From contig NZ_VISR01000023.1 in the NCBI RefSeq assembly GCF_007827595.1, positions 119,723 through 183,722 of the forward strand: a stretch of 64,000 nucleotides of DNA, read 5' to 3'. The position numbers and the translations under genes are program-made. Under the pieces are notes generated by a model. It was given only the letters and a program-made list of their open reading frames with translations. It did not search any database and had not been told where the DNA came from. Positions 54,178 through 63,243 of this stretch are shown here, piece by piece. The stretch's first letter is position 1. Each line of letters starts with the position of its first letter. This stretch comes from Streptomyces sp. BK340. GTDB taxonomy: Bacteria > Actinomycetota > Actinomycetes > Streptomycetales > Streptomycetaceae.

Positions 54178-55179
54178 ATGTACGATCTTGCGTCGCCGAC
54201 CGTGGACCGGGGCCGGTACGCGGACGCGGTGACTCCCTGGGAGCAGGAGTCCTGGCGGACCGCGGCCCTCGGCTGGGTGGAGGCCGGGCTCGCGGCACAC
54301 GGGCTGCGGGTGACCGGCCGGCTGCAGGTGCGGCTGCGGCCGTGGTCCGTCCTGGTGCGGGTGCCGGTGGCCGGGCGTGCGGCCGTGTGGTTCAAGGCGA
54401 ATCCGCAGGCCAGCGGCTTCGAGGGCGCGCTGACCGCCGCGCTGGCCCGCTGGGTGCCGGAGCACGTCCTGGAGCCGCTCGCGGTCGACGCCGACCGCGG
54501 CTGGTCCCTGCTGCCGGACGGGGGCGCCCTCTTCCGGGACGTCCTCGAGCGGGAGACCGTGCAGCCGCGCGCCTGGGAGGACCTTCTCCGCCGGTACGCG
54601 AGCATGCAGCATGCCCTGGTCCCGTATGCGCGCGAGATCGAACGGCTGGGTGTCCCGAGCGCCCGGACCGCGGAACTGCCCGAGATCTTCGACACGTTGC
54701 TCGCCGAGGACACGGCACTGCGGCCGGACGAACGGGCACGGCTCGACACGCTGCGGCCCCGGCTCGTGGACTGGTGCGCCGAACTCGCGGCCTCGGGCAT
54801 CGCCGACTCCCTCGACCACTCGGATCTGCACGACGGCCAGTTGTTCAACCCGGAACCGGGCCGGTACACCTTCTTCGACTGGGGCGACGCGGCCGTGTCC
54901 CACCCGTTCTGCAGCCTGCAGGTCACCGCCCGGCGGGCCTGCGGCCGGTACGGGCCCGAGGTGTTGCCGCGCCTGCGCGACGCCTACCTTGAGCCGTGGA
55001 CGGGAGCCGGACACACGGCAGCGGAACTCCGGCGCGCGGCGCACCTCGCGTGGCGGCTGAGCGCTCTGGGGCGTGCCCGCGCCTGGGGCCGTCTGTTTCC
55101 GGTCGCGCCCGGAGCCGCTCCCCTGGCCGGGCAGAGCGCCCGCACGCTGCTGGAGCTCACCGAGGATCCCCCGCTGTAG
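54178..55179 (+). CDS. Aminoglycoside phosphotransferase-like (APH) protein
   Basis: 333 aa from ATG 54178. Small N-lobe (WFKANPQASGFEGALTAAL), catalytic loop LDHSDLHDGQLF (Asp present; the metal-binding Asn of HxDxxxxN is Gln) and YTFFDWGDAAVSHPF. Member of the large family of APH/choline-kinase-like phosphotransferases; no reason to infer aminoglycoside resistance. The N-to-Q change may lower activity. Confidence 0.8.
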   Translation: MYDLASPTVDRGRYADAVTPWEQESWRTAALGWVEAGLAAHGLRVTGRLQVRLRPWSVLVRVPVAGRAAVWFKANPQASGFEGALTAALARWVPEHVLEPLAVDADRGWSLLPDGGALFRDVLERETVQPRAWEDLLRRYASMQHALVPYAREIERLGVPSARTAELPEIFDTLLAEDTALRPDERARLDTLRPRLVDWCAELAASGIADSLDHSDLHDGQLFNPEPGRYTFFDWGDAAVSHPFCSLQVTARRACGRYGPEVLPRLRDAYLEPWTGAGHTAAELRRAAHLAWRLSALGRARAWGRLFPVAPGAAPLAGQSARTLLELTEDPPL

Positions 55180-55359
55180 ACGGCCCGACACCACTCTTAC
55201 GGCACAACGCCCGGTTCACGTCCCGGGTGCCGTCGTCCCGGTGTCCCGCCGGGACCGTCCGCCGCCGGTGCCTCCGCCCCGGAGTCGTCGTGCGGTTGCG
55301 GGAGGCGGAGCCGGACCGGGAGCCTGGGCGGGGGACGAACCGGGCCGGATCCGGGAGGC

Positions 55360-56907
55360 GTGGTGATTCCAGCACACGGCATACCCACCGTGGACCGCCG
55401 GCGCTTCCTGGCCCTGTGCGCGGGGGCGGGCCTGGCCACGGCGGCCGCCTGCGCGCCCGCGACCCCGCCCGCGCGACCCCACCGGGACAGTCCGCTGCGG
55501 CCGGAGGCCGAACAGGACGCGCCGGGCACCGACGACTGGCGGATCCGCTCGGCGGGCCCGCCGGACGCGGTGGCCGGCTACACGGACCAGGTGAGCGTCG
55601 CTCCCGGACAGGAATGCGGTCTGCACGTGTCGACCGGCGCCGCCTCGTTCCGGGTCTCGGCGTTCCGCGTCGGCTGGTACGGCGGCCGGCAGGCCCGTCT
55701 CATATGGGCCTCATCGCGGATACCCGGCCGTGCCCAGCCGCCCCCGCACCTGCTGCCCGCCACCCGCACCGTGCGCGCCGACTGGCCCACCGCGCTGAGC
55801 ATGGACACCACCGGGTGGCCGGAGGGCGCCTATCTGCTGCGGCTGGAGGCCGACACCGGTCACCAGCGTCACATCCCGCTGATCGTCCGCTCCGCCGAGG
55901 CCGCGGGCCGCACGGTCCTGCTGCATGCCCCGGCCACCTGGCAGGCCTACAACCGCTGGGGCGGATACAGCCTCTACGCGGGCTCCTCGGGTGCGTACGC
56001 CACCCGGTCCCTCGCGGTCAGCTTCGACCGTCCCTATGAGGGCAACGGCGCCGAGAAGTTCCTGGTCTACGAGTGGGCACTGGTGGTGCTGGCCGAACGC
56101 CTGCGCATCCCGCTTGCCTACACCACCGGTGTCGACGTCCACCGGGACCCGTCGGTGCTCCACGGAGCGCATTCCGTCGTCTGCCTGGGGCACGACGAGT
56201 ACTGGACGCCCGAACAGCGGGCGTCCGTCACCCGCGCCCGGGACGCCGGGACGAACGTGGCCTTCCTAGGCGCGAACACCTGCTTCCGCCGGGTCCGTCT
56301 GGAGGACGGGGAGCGGGCGGGCAACCGTACGGTGGTCTGCTACAAGACGTCCTACCGCGCCGACCCCCGCTACGCGTCCGACCCGGCGCTGGTGACCACC
56401 GACTACCGCAGCCCGCCCGCAGCCGACCCGGAGTCCTCGCTGACCGGCGTCCTGTACGAGGGCTATCCCGTCGACGCCCCGTATGTGGTGCACTCCGCCG
56501 ATCACTGGCTGTACGACGGCACCGGCGTGCGTCCTGGAGACGCCTTCGCCCATCTGGTGGGCGTCGAGTACGACCGTGTCACGCCCGTCTCCCCCGCTCC
56601 CGGCCCCCTGGAGATCACCGCGCACTCCCCGGTCGTCTGCGCCGGCCGCCCCAGCCACAGCGACTCGGCGTACTACGCGGCCCCGAGCGGTGCCGGGGTG
56701 TTCGCGACCGGAACCATGCGCTGGGTGGAGGGCCTGCTCGCCGGCACCGGCGAACTCGGCCGCGACCACGGCATGGACAGCCGCACCCGCGGATTCGTCA
56801 CGCGCACCACGGAGAACCTGCTGCGCACCTTCGCGCAGGGCCCGGCGACCGGCACCGGCCGGCCACCGCGTCCGAACGTGGACGAGGTGTACGGCGGCGC
56901 GGTCTGA
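55360..56907 (+). CDS. Tat-exported N,N-dimethylformamidase beta-subunit-like protein
   Basis: 515 aa from GTG 55360; GGGAGG is adjacent, so GTG 55363 or GTG 55390 are alternatives. Tat signal (DRRRFLALCAGAGLATAAAC) ends in a lipobox-like AAC. The body has AYNRWGGYSLYAG, SFDRPY and CLGHDEYWTPEQR, shared with the large subunit of DMFase; the small-subunit gene is absent. In Streptomyces these exported homologues have no known substrate. Confidence 0.75.
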   Translation: MVIPAHGIPTVDRRRFLALCAGAGLATAAACAPATPPARPHRDSPLRPEAEQDAPGTDDWRIRSAGPPDAVAGYTDQVSVAPGQECGLHVSTGAASFRVSAFRVGWYGGRQARLIWASSRIPGRAQPPPHLLPATRTVRADWPTALSMDTTGWPEGAYLLRLEADTGHQRHIPLIVRSAEAAGRTVLLHAPATWQAYNRWGGYSLYAGSSGAYATRSLAVSFDRPYEGNGAEKFLVYEWALVVLAERLRIPLAYTTGVDVHRDPSVLHGAHSVVCLGHDEYWTPEQRASVTRARDAGTNVAFLGANTCFRRVRLEDGERAGNRTVVCYKTSYRADPRYASDPALVTTDYRSPPAADPESSLTGVLYEGYPVDAPYVVHSADHWLYDGTGVRPGDAFAHLVGVEYDRVTPVSPAPGPLEITAHSPVVCAGRPSHSDSAYYAAPSGAGVFATGTMRWVEGLLAGTGELGRDHGMDSRTRGFVTRTTENLLRTFAQGPATGTGRPPRPNVDEVYGGAV

Positions 56908-56929
56908 CGGCGGCCACCGGGCCCCGGCG

Positions 56930-57118
56930 TCACTGTGCCGGGTGCCCCGTGGCGCGGAGCCGGTCCCGGCGGGCGAGGTTGTAGAGCCGCAGCAGATGCT
57001 TGGCCACGGCACAGGGCGCGGCGTCCGCGTGGCACTGGCGGCACGTCTGCACGTGCTGCTCGTAGGCGAAGCGAGCGCTTTCCAACGGATCGTTGTGCGC
57101 GTCATCGAAAGAGGACAT
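56930..57118 (-). CDS. Small Cys/His-rich protein (62 aa)
   Basis: ATG 57118 after GGAG (MSSFDDAHNDPLESARFA). HVQTCRQCHADAAPCAVAKH gives a HxxxC/CxxC-like ligand set, possibly a zinc or haem-free metal site; then LLRLYNLARRDR. Similar in look to zinc-binding anti-sigma (ZAS) heads but with no transmembrane part. Same strand as the lipoprotein gene upstream. Confidence 0.6.
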   Translation of the reverse strand: MSSFDDAHNDPLESARFAYEQHVQTCRQCHADAAPCAVAKHLLRLYNLARRDRLRATGHPAQ

Positions 57119-57258
57119 GGAGATCTCCGGGCAGGGCGCGTCCTGGGACCGCGCCGAGTTGACTGACTGGTACACCCAGAGCAAAGGTCATCATGTTACT
57201 TGCGGTACTGGGAAACTGGTCGGTAACAACGCCTCTGACCTGGGCCGGAACCGTGCGG

Positions 57259-57858
57259 TCAGTGGCCACCCGAGGGCTGGTCGCACCCCTCGTGGTCGGG
57301 GTAGCCGCCGAAGGCGTCCGCCTTGGTCGTGGCGCCGTCCAGGTCCGGGTTCCCGGCCAGGCTGCCTTCCACGCACACCGGGTAGTCGTCGACCTGGATC
57401 AGGAAGCCGACGCCACCGTCGCCCGGGTACGCCTGCACCTGCCCGCCGGAGTACCCGAGGCCGACGAGGGCCTTGCGGACGCTCTCGGGACTGAACCGGC
57501 CGCGCCTGCGCTGCGGTTCGAGCGCCTCCCGGACGCGCGCGACGGCCGCGAGGCCCTGGCAGCGGCGCTTGCCGTGCAGCTCGAACGGGATCATGAATCC
57601 GTGGTTCTCGGCGTAGTGGTCCGTCGGCGGTGCGGTGGGGCTCGGAGTGGCCGTGGACGGCTGCGGAGAGGCGGTCGGGCTCTCGCCGGGGCAGGGAAAG
57701 TCCTTGGGTGTGCTCGGCGACGCCACCGCACTGCGCGAGGGCCCGCCCGCGCCGGCGTCGCCCCCGGCGCGCTGTGTACCGCATCCGGCCGCCAGCACGG
57801 CCAGTAAGGCCAGCGGGACCATCCCGGCCCGGGCCCCCGTCGTTCCGATCTTCGTCAT
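57259..57858 (-). CDS. Lipoprotein of unknown function
   Basis: 199 aa from ATG 57858. Signal peptide with lipobox VLAAGC (Cys ~26), Ser/Pro/Thr linker (SPTASPQPSTATPSPTAPPT), then a ~100-residue domain with CQGLAAVARVREALEPQRRR and RKALVGLGYSGGQVQAYPGD, PVCVEG. Four Cys may form disulfides. Membrane-tethered, extracellular. Not recognised. Confidence 0.75.
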   Translation of the reverse strand: MTKIGTTGARAGMVPLALLAVLAAGCGTQRAGGDAGAGGPSRSAVASPSTPKDFPCPGESPTASPQPSTATPSPTAPPTDHYAENHGFMIPFELHGKRRCQGLAAVARVREALEPQRRRGRFSPESVRKALVGLGYSGGQVQAYPGDGGVGFLIQVDDYPVCVEGSLAGNPDLDGATTKADAFGGYPDHEGCDQPSGGH

Positions 57859-58050
57859 GCGCCGATCCTGGCCGGTGCCGGGGTCGCCGTCATGAGTTCC
57901 CGTACTCAGAAAACGAGCCCGCAGACGCCCCGAGGCGGTGCGGCGGGGCGGGTGGCGGAGCACCCCGTCAGCGGAGCGTCAGTCCCCCGTCAGCGGCTCC
58001 TGCCACTCTCATACATGTGAACGGCACGGGAAACCGGAAGCCGGGAACAG

Positions 58051-58146
<96 letters not shown>

Positions 58147-58158
58147 AAGAATGTGCGG

Positions 58159-58887
58159 GTGAACGACCATCGCCCGCTCCAGAGGGACCCCGCTCCGGAG
58201 TGGTACGGACGCCTCCACGTCCGTACCACCGACCTCTCCCCGGCCGCGTGGCTCACCGAACCCGCCCCGGGGCACGCCGCCCTGGGGACCGTCGCGGGAG
58301 TCGCGGCGCCCGGATTCGCGGCCTACGCGAGGATCCTGCATCCGGCCTCACTGGACGAGCGGCCGGTGCGCTGGTCGACCGTGGCCGCCGCGCACGGCAC
58401 CCGGGTGACCCCGACCACGCGCTGGCACGAGGTCATCGGGCTGGACCACGACCACCACAACCGCTCCGACCACGGCCTGCCCGGCGTGTGGGACGAGCAT
58501 CCGGGCGAGGGACCGACCCCGCCCGATGTCGCCCGGGCCCTGATCCCCGTGCTGGGCCGCCACACCCGGACCCCGGAGCGCTGCTGGTTCGGTCTGTGGT
58601 CCGGGTACGGCCGGTGGGAGTTCGACGGGATCCCCACGTTCACGACGCCCGGCCGGGACGAGGTGCTGCTCGCCGGGACCCTGGCCGACGCCGTCTCACC
58701 ACTGACCCTGGACGAGTTCGCCGAACTGCCCGACCTCTGGTGGCCAGAGGACCGTGCCTGGTGCGTGGGCGGTGACGTGGACCTGGCCGGCACGTACGTC
58801 GGCGGTTCCGCCGAGCTCGTCGCAGAGTTGCTGTCCGCCCCGGAGCTGGAGACCCACCCCGTGACCGCGGGCGACCCGGTCGGCTGA
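58159..58887 (+). CDS. Conserved hypothetical protein
   Basis: 242 aa from GTG 58159, 13 bp after the tRNA-like gene. Longer upstream frames would translate the tRNA, so rejected. Blocks GFAAYARILHPAS, RWHEVIGLDHD and WSGYGRWEF with LADAVSPLTLDEFAELPDLW recur in a Streptomyces hypothetical family I recall. Cytoplasmic; function unknown. A perfect 12-bp inverted repeat lies at 58200-58229 inside the first codons. Confidence 0.7.
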   Translation: MNDHRPLQRDPAPEWYGRLHVRTTDLSPAAWLTEPAPGHAALGTVAGVAAPGFAAYARILHPASLDERPVRWSTVAAAHGTRVTPTTRWHEVIGLDHDHHNRSDHGLPGVWDEHPGEGPTPPDVARALIPVLGRHTRTPERCWFGLWSGYGRWEFDGIPTFTTPGRDEVLLAGTLADAVSPLTLDEFAELPDLWWPEDRAWCVGGDVDLAGTYVGGSAELVAELLSAPELETHPVTAGDPVG

Positions 58888-58896
58888 GGCGTCGGC

Positions 58897-59817
58897 CTAC
58901 TCGCCGGGGGCGAGGGTGCGCGCCAGGACGCGAGCCGTGTCGGCGACCAGGGCTTCGTCCACCGGCGCGTCCTTCTCGGCCTTCGTGGACAGCACGGCCA
59001 GCACGACCGGTGTCCCCCGGGTCGTCCAGGCGACGCCGATGTCGTTCGCGGTGGCGTAGTCCCCGGTCCCGGTCTTGTCACCGAGGACCCAGCCCCGGGG
59101 CAGCCCGGCACCGAACCGTCGGGCGCTGGTGGTGTTGCCCTTCAGCCAGGTGACGAGCTGCTCGCGGCCGGCGCCGTCCAGGGCCCGGCCCAGGGTCAGC
59201 CGCTCGAAGCTCCGCCCGACGGCCTCCGGAGTCGTCGTGTCGCGCAGATCGCCCGGGATCGCCGTGTTGAGGTCGGTCTCCCAGCGGTCCAGCCGGCTCA
59301 CCCGGTCGCCGAGCGACCGGAAGAAGCGGGTGAGGCCGGCCGGCCCGCCGATCTGGCGCAACAGGAGGTTGCCGGCCGCGTTGTCGCTGTACTGGATCGC
59401 GGCCGCGCACAGGTCGCCCACCCGCATGCCGGTGGCCAGGTGCTCCTCGGTCCTCGGCGAGTTCGGCAGGATGTCGCTCGGCGGATAGTTGATCACCTTG
59501 TCCAGCGGTGCGCAGCCACCGCGGTCACGCAGGACGGCCGCCGCCGCGAACGCCTTGAACGTCGAGCACATCGCGAACCGCTCCCCCGCGCGGTACGCCA
59601 CGGTCCGTCCGGTACGCACGTTGCGGGCGAACACGCCGAGCCGCGCCCCGTACCGCCGCTCCAGATCACTCAACTCGGTGTGCGGATCGGCCGTTGCGGC
59701 ATCCGGAGCGGCAGCGGCGGCCGGCGCCCCTGCGACGGGGGCGACCACGGCGGTGGTGGTGAGCGCGAGACCGGCCTTGAAAAGGCGGCGGCGCGGCAGC
59801 GGATTGGCACTGGTCAT
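58897..59817 (-). CDS. bla: Class A beta-lactamase
   Basis: 306 aa from ATG 59817. Tat-like RRRLFKAGLAL signal with cleavage near AAAAP. All four motifs: S85-T-F-K88 (SxxK), S144-D-N, E180 in RWETDLN (general base) and K248-T-G. Secreted penicillinase; sequence resembles Streptomyces soil enzymes (BlaL/BlaU-type). Divergent from the LysR gene that should control it. Confidence 0.92.
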   Translation of the reverse strand: MTSANPLPRRRLFKAGLALTTTAVVAPVAGAPAAAAAPDAATADPHTELSDLERRYGARLGVFARNVRTGRTVAYRAGERFAMCSTFKAFAAAAVLRDRGGCAPLDKVINYPPSDILPNSPRTEEHLATGMRVGDLCAAAIQYSDNAAGNLLLRQIGGPAGLTRFFRSLGDRVSRLDRWETDLNTAIPGDLRDTTTPEAVGRSFERLTLGRALDGAGREQLVTWLKGNTTSARRFGAGLPRGWVLGDKTGTGDYATANDIGVAWTTRGTPVVLAVLSTKAEKDAPVDEALVADTARVLARTLAPGE

Positions 59818-59948
59818 GTGCGGAGTTCTCCCGAGTCATCCGTCGTCGGCTTGGTGGATCTTCGACGGGGACCAGCGAAACAGCCGTGGTCCACTCATGT
59901 CCAAGAGGGAACTTTGAACGCCTCATAACTTATTGATATGACTTCGGG
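59818..59948. promoter_or_regulatory. Intergenic control region of the divergent beta-lactamase locus
   Basis: 131 bp between bla and the LysR gene, AT-richer near 59920-59940 with palindrome ATAACTTAT (59924-59932) and several T-N11-A spacings as bound by LysR proteins. Promoters for both genes must be here; exact -10/-35 not assignable. Confidence 0.5.
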
Positions 59949-60950
59949 ATGGATCTCCTCGCGCACCTCGAGGCGTACGTCGCGACCGTCGACGAGTTGA
60001 GCTTCTCGCGCGCGGCCGACCGGCTCGGGATCGCCCAGCCGCTCCTCAGCCGCCGTATCAAGACACTGGAGGCCCACTTCGGGGGCCTGCTGTTCGACCG
60101 TTCGCGACGGCAGGTCACGGCGACGGAACTGGGTCTGCTGCTGCTCCCGTACGCACAGGACGTGCTGGACCGGGCCCAGCGGCTCGGGCAGACCGCGCGG
60201 TCGGCCCGCCAGGCCCAGGTGCGTGTCGTAGGGGTGCCCGCGGGCTGCGCCCCGGTGGCGCTGGCGCGCGTCATCCGCGCCGGCACCGAGCGCGGGATCA
60301 CGCTCGCCATCCGCGAACTGCCGCCGGCGGAACGGGTCTCCGGACTCGCCGACGGCTCGCTCGCCTACGCCCTGGTGCGCGTTCCCCCCGAACATGCCGG
60401 GATCCGGGTACCGCTGGGGCCGGCTTCGGCCGGACCGCCCGACGTCCAGGAGCCGACGACCACGGGAGCGAGCGGCAGGCGGCGGCGTGCGATCCATCTG
60501 GAGGACCTGCGGCCACGCCGGAGCCGGGTCACGACCGGCGGGCTGCCCGCCGCGCTGCCCCTCCTGACCCTGGCCGAGGACGAAGTGCCGTACGCACAGG
60601 ACCGTCTGCTCCGGGCCGCCGCCCGCGCCGGGCTGCCGGAGGGCCTGCTGCGGCCGGCCGGACCGGCGGCCACGGCCCTCGCCGAGACCTTGGCCGGCGG
60701 GGCGGTGCTGCTGTGCGCCGAGCCTTTCGCCCGGCAGCACGGGGCGAGTTGGGCGCCGCTGGCCGATGCCGCGCTGCACCGCGGGTACGAGGTGCGGGGA
60801 GCCCGGGGCCGGCAGGCGGCGGCGGACGTACCGGACTGGCTGGCCGCGCTGCTCGCGGCGGCGGCCGGTGCCACGGCCGGAGCACCGGGAGCGACACGGG
60901 CCGGGCCGGCGGCCGAGGACGCGTCGGCCCGGCTGGCGGCACGCGGATGA
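59949..60950 (+). CDS. blaA: LysR-family regulator of beta-lactamase
   Basis: 333 aa from ATG 59949. N-terminal wHTH LSFSRAADRLGIAQPLLSRR (residues ~20-39), then the inducer-binding domain and an Ala-rich tail (LAALLAAAAGATAGAPG). Stop overlaps the start of the next gene. By order and sequence this matches S. cacaoi BlaA, an activator of blaL; the name is by analogy. Confidence 0.85.
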   Translation: MDLLAHLEAYVATVDELSFSRAADRLGIAQPLLSRRIKTLEAHFGGLLFDRSRRQVTATELGLLLLPYAQDVLDRAQRLGQTARSARQAQVRVVGVPAGCAPVALARVIRAGTERGITLAIRELPPAERVSGLADGSLAYALVRVPPEHAGIRVPLGPASAGPPDVQEPTTTGASGRRRRAIHLEDLRPRRSRVTTGGLPAALPLLTLAEDEVPYAQDRLLRAAARAGLPEGLLRPAGPAATALAETLAGGAVLLCAEPFARQHGASWAPLADAALHRGYEVRGARGRQAAADVPDWLAALLAAAAGATAGAPGATRAGPAAEDASARLAARG

Positions 60951-61882
60951 GCGCGCAACCGGCGTACCGCCCGGCGTACGTGGCCGGGGACGGCGCCCTG
61001 CTCGATGTCGCCGAGGCGATCACGGCGGACTGGGTGGCGCTCGGGGTCCGCGGCTCGTTCCTCGCCCGCAACCTGGACTCCGGCGAACAACTCGGCTTCG
61101 ACATCGACGAGATGGTGCCCCTGGCGTCGGTCGTCAAGGTACCGCTCGCCCTGGTGGTCCTGGACCGGATCGCGGCCGGGGATCTCGACCCGGCGCACCC
61201 GGTCACGGTGGATCCGGCCACCAACAGCGTCGGCCGCACCGGCCTCGCGGCGTTCCGGCACCCCGCCACCGTGGCCGTCGGTGACCTTCTCCTCCTGATG
61301 CTCTCGGTGAGCGACAACGCCGCCGCCGACGCACTGTTCGGCCTGGTGCCGGTGGCGGATGTCGACTCCCGCCTGCGGGCATGGGGCTGCGGTGGCATCC
61401 GGGTCCGGCATCGGATGAACCACATGTTCGACTGCGCGGCCGGAGCCGCCGGCAACGACTTCTCGCTCGCGCTGGAACTGGCCGTCCGCGACGAGCGTGC
61501 CGGACGGCACACCATCGAGACCCTGGATCCGGACCACGCCAACCTCGGTTCGGCCGCGGCGCTGGTGGACCTGTTGCAGCGCGTGTGGACGGACGAGATC
61601 TCCCGGCCCCGGGCCACGGCCGAGCTGCGCCGGCTGATGGGCTTCCAGGTCTTCACCCAGCGGCTGGCGAGCGAACTGCGCGCGGACACCCTGCGGTGGA
61701 GCGGCAAGACCGGTACCTTCCTCCATCTGCGGCACGAGATCGGCGTGGTGCAGGCCGAGTCCGGCGACCGGGTCGCCATGGCCGCGCTCACCCGCGCGGA
61801 CCGGCGGGCCGGCCAGGCCCCGGACATCGACCTCGCGATCGGGATCGGCGCCCGGCAGGCGTTCGAGGCGTTGCGGGGCTGA
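60947..61882 (+). CDS. blaB: BlaB-like penicillin-interacting serine protein
   Basis: 311 aa from ATG 60947 (ATGA overlap with blaA). Penicillin-recognising motifs S61-V-V-K64, S122-D-N and K254-T-G but no signal peptide and no clear Glu166 equivalent, so probably a cytoplasmic sensor, not a lactamase. In S. cacaoi blaB works with blaA in induction of the beta-lactamase gene. Cytoplasmic location assumed. Confidence 0.8.
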   Translation: MSAQPAYRPAYVAGDGALLDVAEAITADWVALGVRGSFLARNLDSGEQLGFDIDEMVPLASVVKVPLALVVLDRIAAGDLDPAHPVTVDPATNSVGRTGLAAFRHPATVAVGDLLLLMLSVSDNAAADALFGLVPVADVDSRLRAWGCGGIRVRHRMNHMFDCAAGAAGNDFSLALELAVRDERAGRHTIETLDPDHANLGSAAALVDLLQRVWTDEISRPRATAELRRLMGFQVFTQRLASELRADTLRWSGKTGTFLHLRHEIGVVQAESGDRVAMAALTRADRRAGQAPDIDLAIGIGARQAFEALRG

Positions 61883-62090
61883 GGCGACGGGTCCCGACGG
61901 CCGCCCGGAACGGACTCCGCCACCCCGGGTAGCCACGCAAGTGCGCTTGGTGACCGAGCGGTGCCACTGAGCCCAGAGAGTCTGCTGGGGCCGCGTGGCC
62001 TGTTGTGGGCGGGGCCGGACGAGCACAGTCTGGAAGCAGCAGCCCCACGGTCGCGAGGGCTACGGGTCTCGAGCGAAGGGAGCCGGAGCG

Positions 62091-62549
62091 ATGACCTCCG
62101 TCACCACCATGAGCGCGGCCCTGCCGGCCGAGCATCGGGTGCAGTTGATGCAGCTCGCCCGTGAGGCTTCTTTCGCGGCCGGGACGCGGCTGTTCGAGGA
62201 GGGCCGGCACGCGGACCGCTTCTGGATCGTGCGGACCGGGACCGTCGCCCTGGACCTGCGTGTGCCCGGCCGTCGTCCCGCCGTCATCGAGTCGCTCGGG
62301 CACGGCGAACTGGTCGGCTGGTCCTGGCACTTCCCGCCCCACCTGTGGCAACTGGGCGGCGAGGCGCTGACTCCGGTGCGGGCCTGGGAGTTCGACGCCG
62401 GGGCGGTCCTGGAGAAGTGCGCCGCCGATCCCGAGTTCGGGCGCGCGATCGCGGTCTGGGTCGGGCTCGTGGTGACTCAGCGGCTGCACGCCGCCCGGGT
62501 CCGGCTGCTCGACCTCTACGCCCCCTACGGCAGCGGCGGCCTGGCATGA
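62091..62549 (+). CDS. Cyclic nucleotide-binding (Crp-like cNMP) domain protein
   Basis: 152 aa from ATG 62091 with GGAG upstream. The whole protein is one cNMP-binding fold (REASFAAGTRLFEEGRHADR, FWIVRTGTVALDLRVPGRRP, LGHGELVGWSW); the DNA-binding wHTH of Crp is missing. Orphan sensor domain of the type found near hypoxia/dormancy genes in Streptomyces. Confidence 0.8.
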   Translation: MTSVTTMSAALPAEHRVQLMQLAREASFAAGTRLFEEGRHADRFWIVRTGTVALDLRVPGRRPAVIESLGHGELVGWSWHFPPHLWQLGGEALTPVRAWEFDAGAVLEKCAADPEFGRAIAVWVGLVVTQRLHAARVRLLDLYAPYGSGGLA

Positions 62550-62640
62550 CCGCGACTCCAGGTGACGGCTTTCCGGAGACCGACGTCACCGACGGCACGG
62601 ACCGGCTCGACCGACGCACCGCGGCAGGCTCGCGCTCTGC

Positions 62641-63243
62641 TCAGGTTCCGCCGCTGCTGTAGTTCCGCCACTCGGGGCCGATCCGCTTCCATTCCTCGTC
62701 CCACTCGGACATGCGCCTGTGCATGCGCCAGGTACGGACCAGCCAGCCGCCGGTCCAGACGGCGACACCGGCCGAGGAGGCGGCGAGCACGCCTGTCAGG
62801 GTCGACTGCAGGGCCGCCTCCGCGGTGGACAGGGGCGGCGACACCATCCGGTTCGCGCCGTCCGTCCACACCGTGAGCCGGCTGCCGGCCGGGGCGCCCG
62901 GGTAGACCTTGGCCCGGTCGGTGTGCACCGAGCCGTCCGGGCCGGTCCAGCGGACACTGGCCCACACCCGGCCGTCGTCGTAACCGCTGCCGTTCTGCGG
63001 GGTCCTGGCCGCGTCGTCGGTCAGGACCGCGGACACCGCGTGGACCTGGGCCCGCCGCGCGGAGAACGCCGAGTCCACCGACAGGGCGGCGGCCGCCCCC
63101 GCGACGACGCCGCCCACGAGTACGAGTATCCAGGTGACCAGCACGATCCAGGCCTCGACGACGTCGCTGTGCCGCCGCAGCGGGTTTCGACGCCATCGCC
63201 ACCAGCGCACCCGGGTCACATTCGTGGGAGGTGTCCGCGTCAT
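62641..63243 (-). CDS. Rv1733c-like membrane protein
   Basis: 200 aa from ATG 63243 with AGGAGG 8 nt upstream. MTRTPPTNV, then RRNPLRRHSDVVEAWIVLVT (the family signature), first helix (VLVTWILVLVGGVVAGAAAA), extracellular domain with DGRVWASVRWTGPDG, second helix (TGVLAASSAGVAVWTGGWLV), tail RMHRRMSEWDEEWKRIG. The mycobacterial relative is a DosR dormancy-regulon antigen; role unknown. Confidence 0.85.
   Translation of the reverse strand: MTRTPPTNVTRVRWWRWRRNPLRRHSDVVEAWIVLVTWILVLVGGVVAGAAAALSVDSAFSARRAQVHAVSAVLTDDAARTPQNGSGYDDGRVWASVRWTGPDGSVHTDRAKVYPGAPAGSRLTVWTDGANRMVSPPLSTAEAALQSTLTGVLAASSAGVAVWTGGWLVRTWRMHRRMSEWDEEWKRIGPEWRNYSSGGT

Noticed and set aside
57194..57228. TGTTAC ... GTAACA inverted repeat as operator
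   Set aside because: Only 6-bp arms with a 23-bp spacer; below what I would support.
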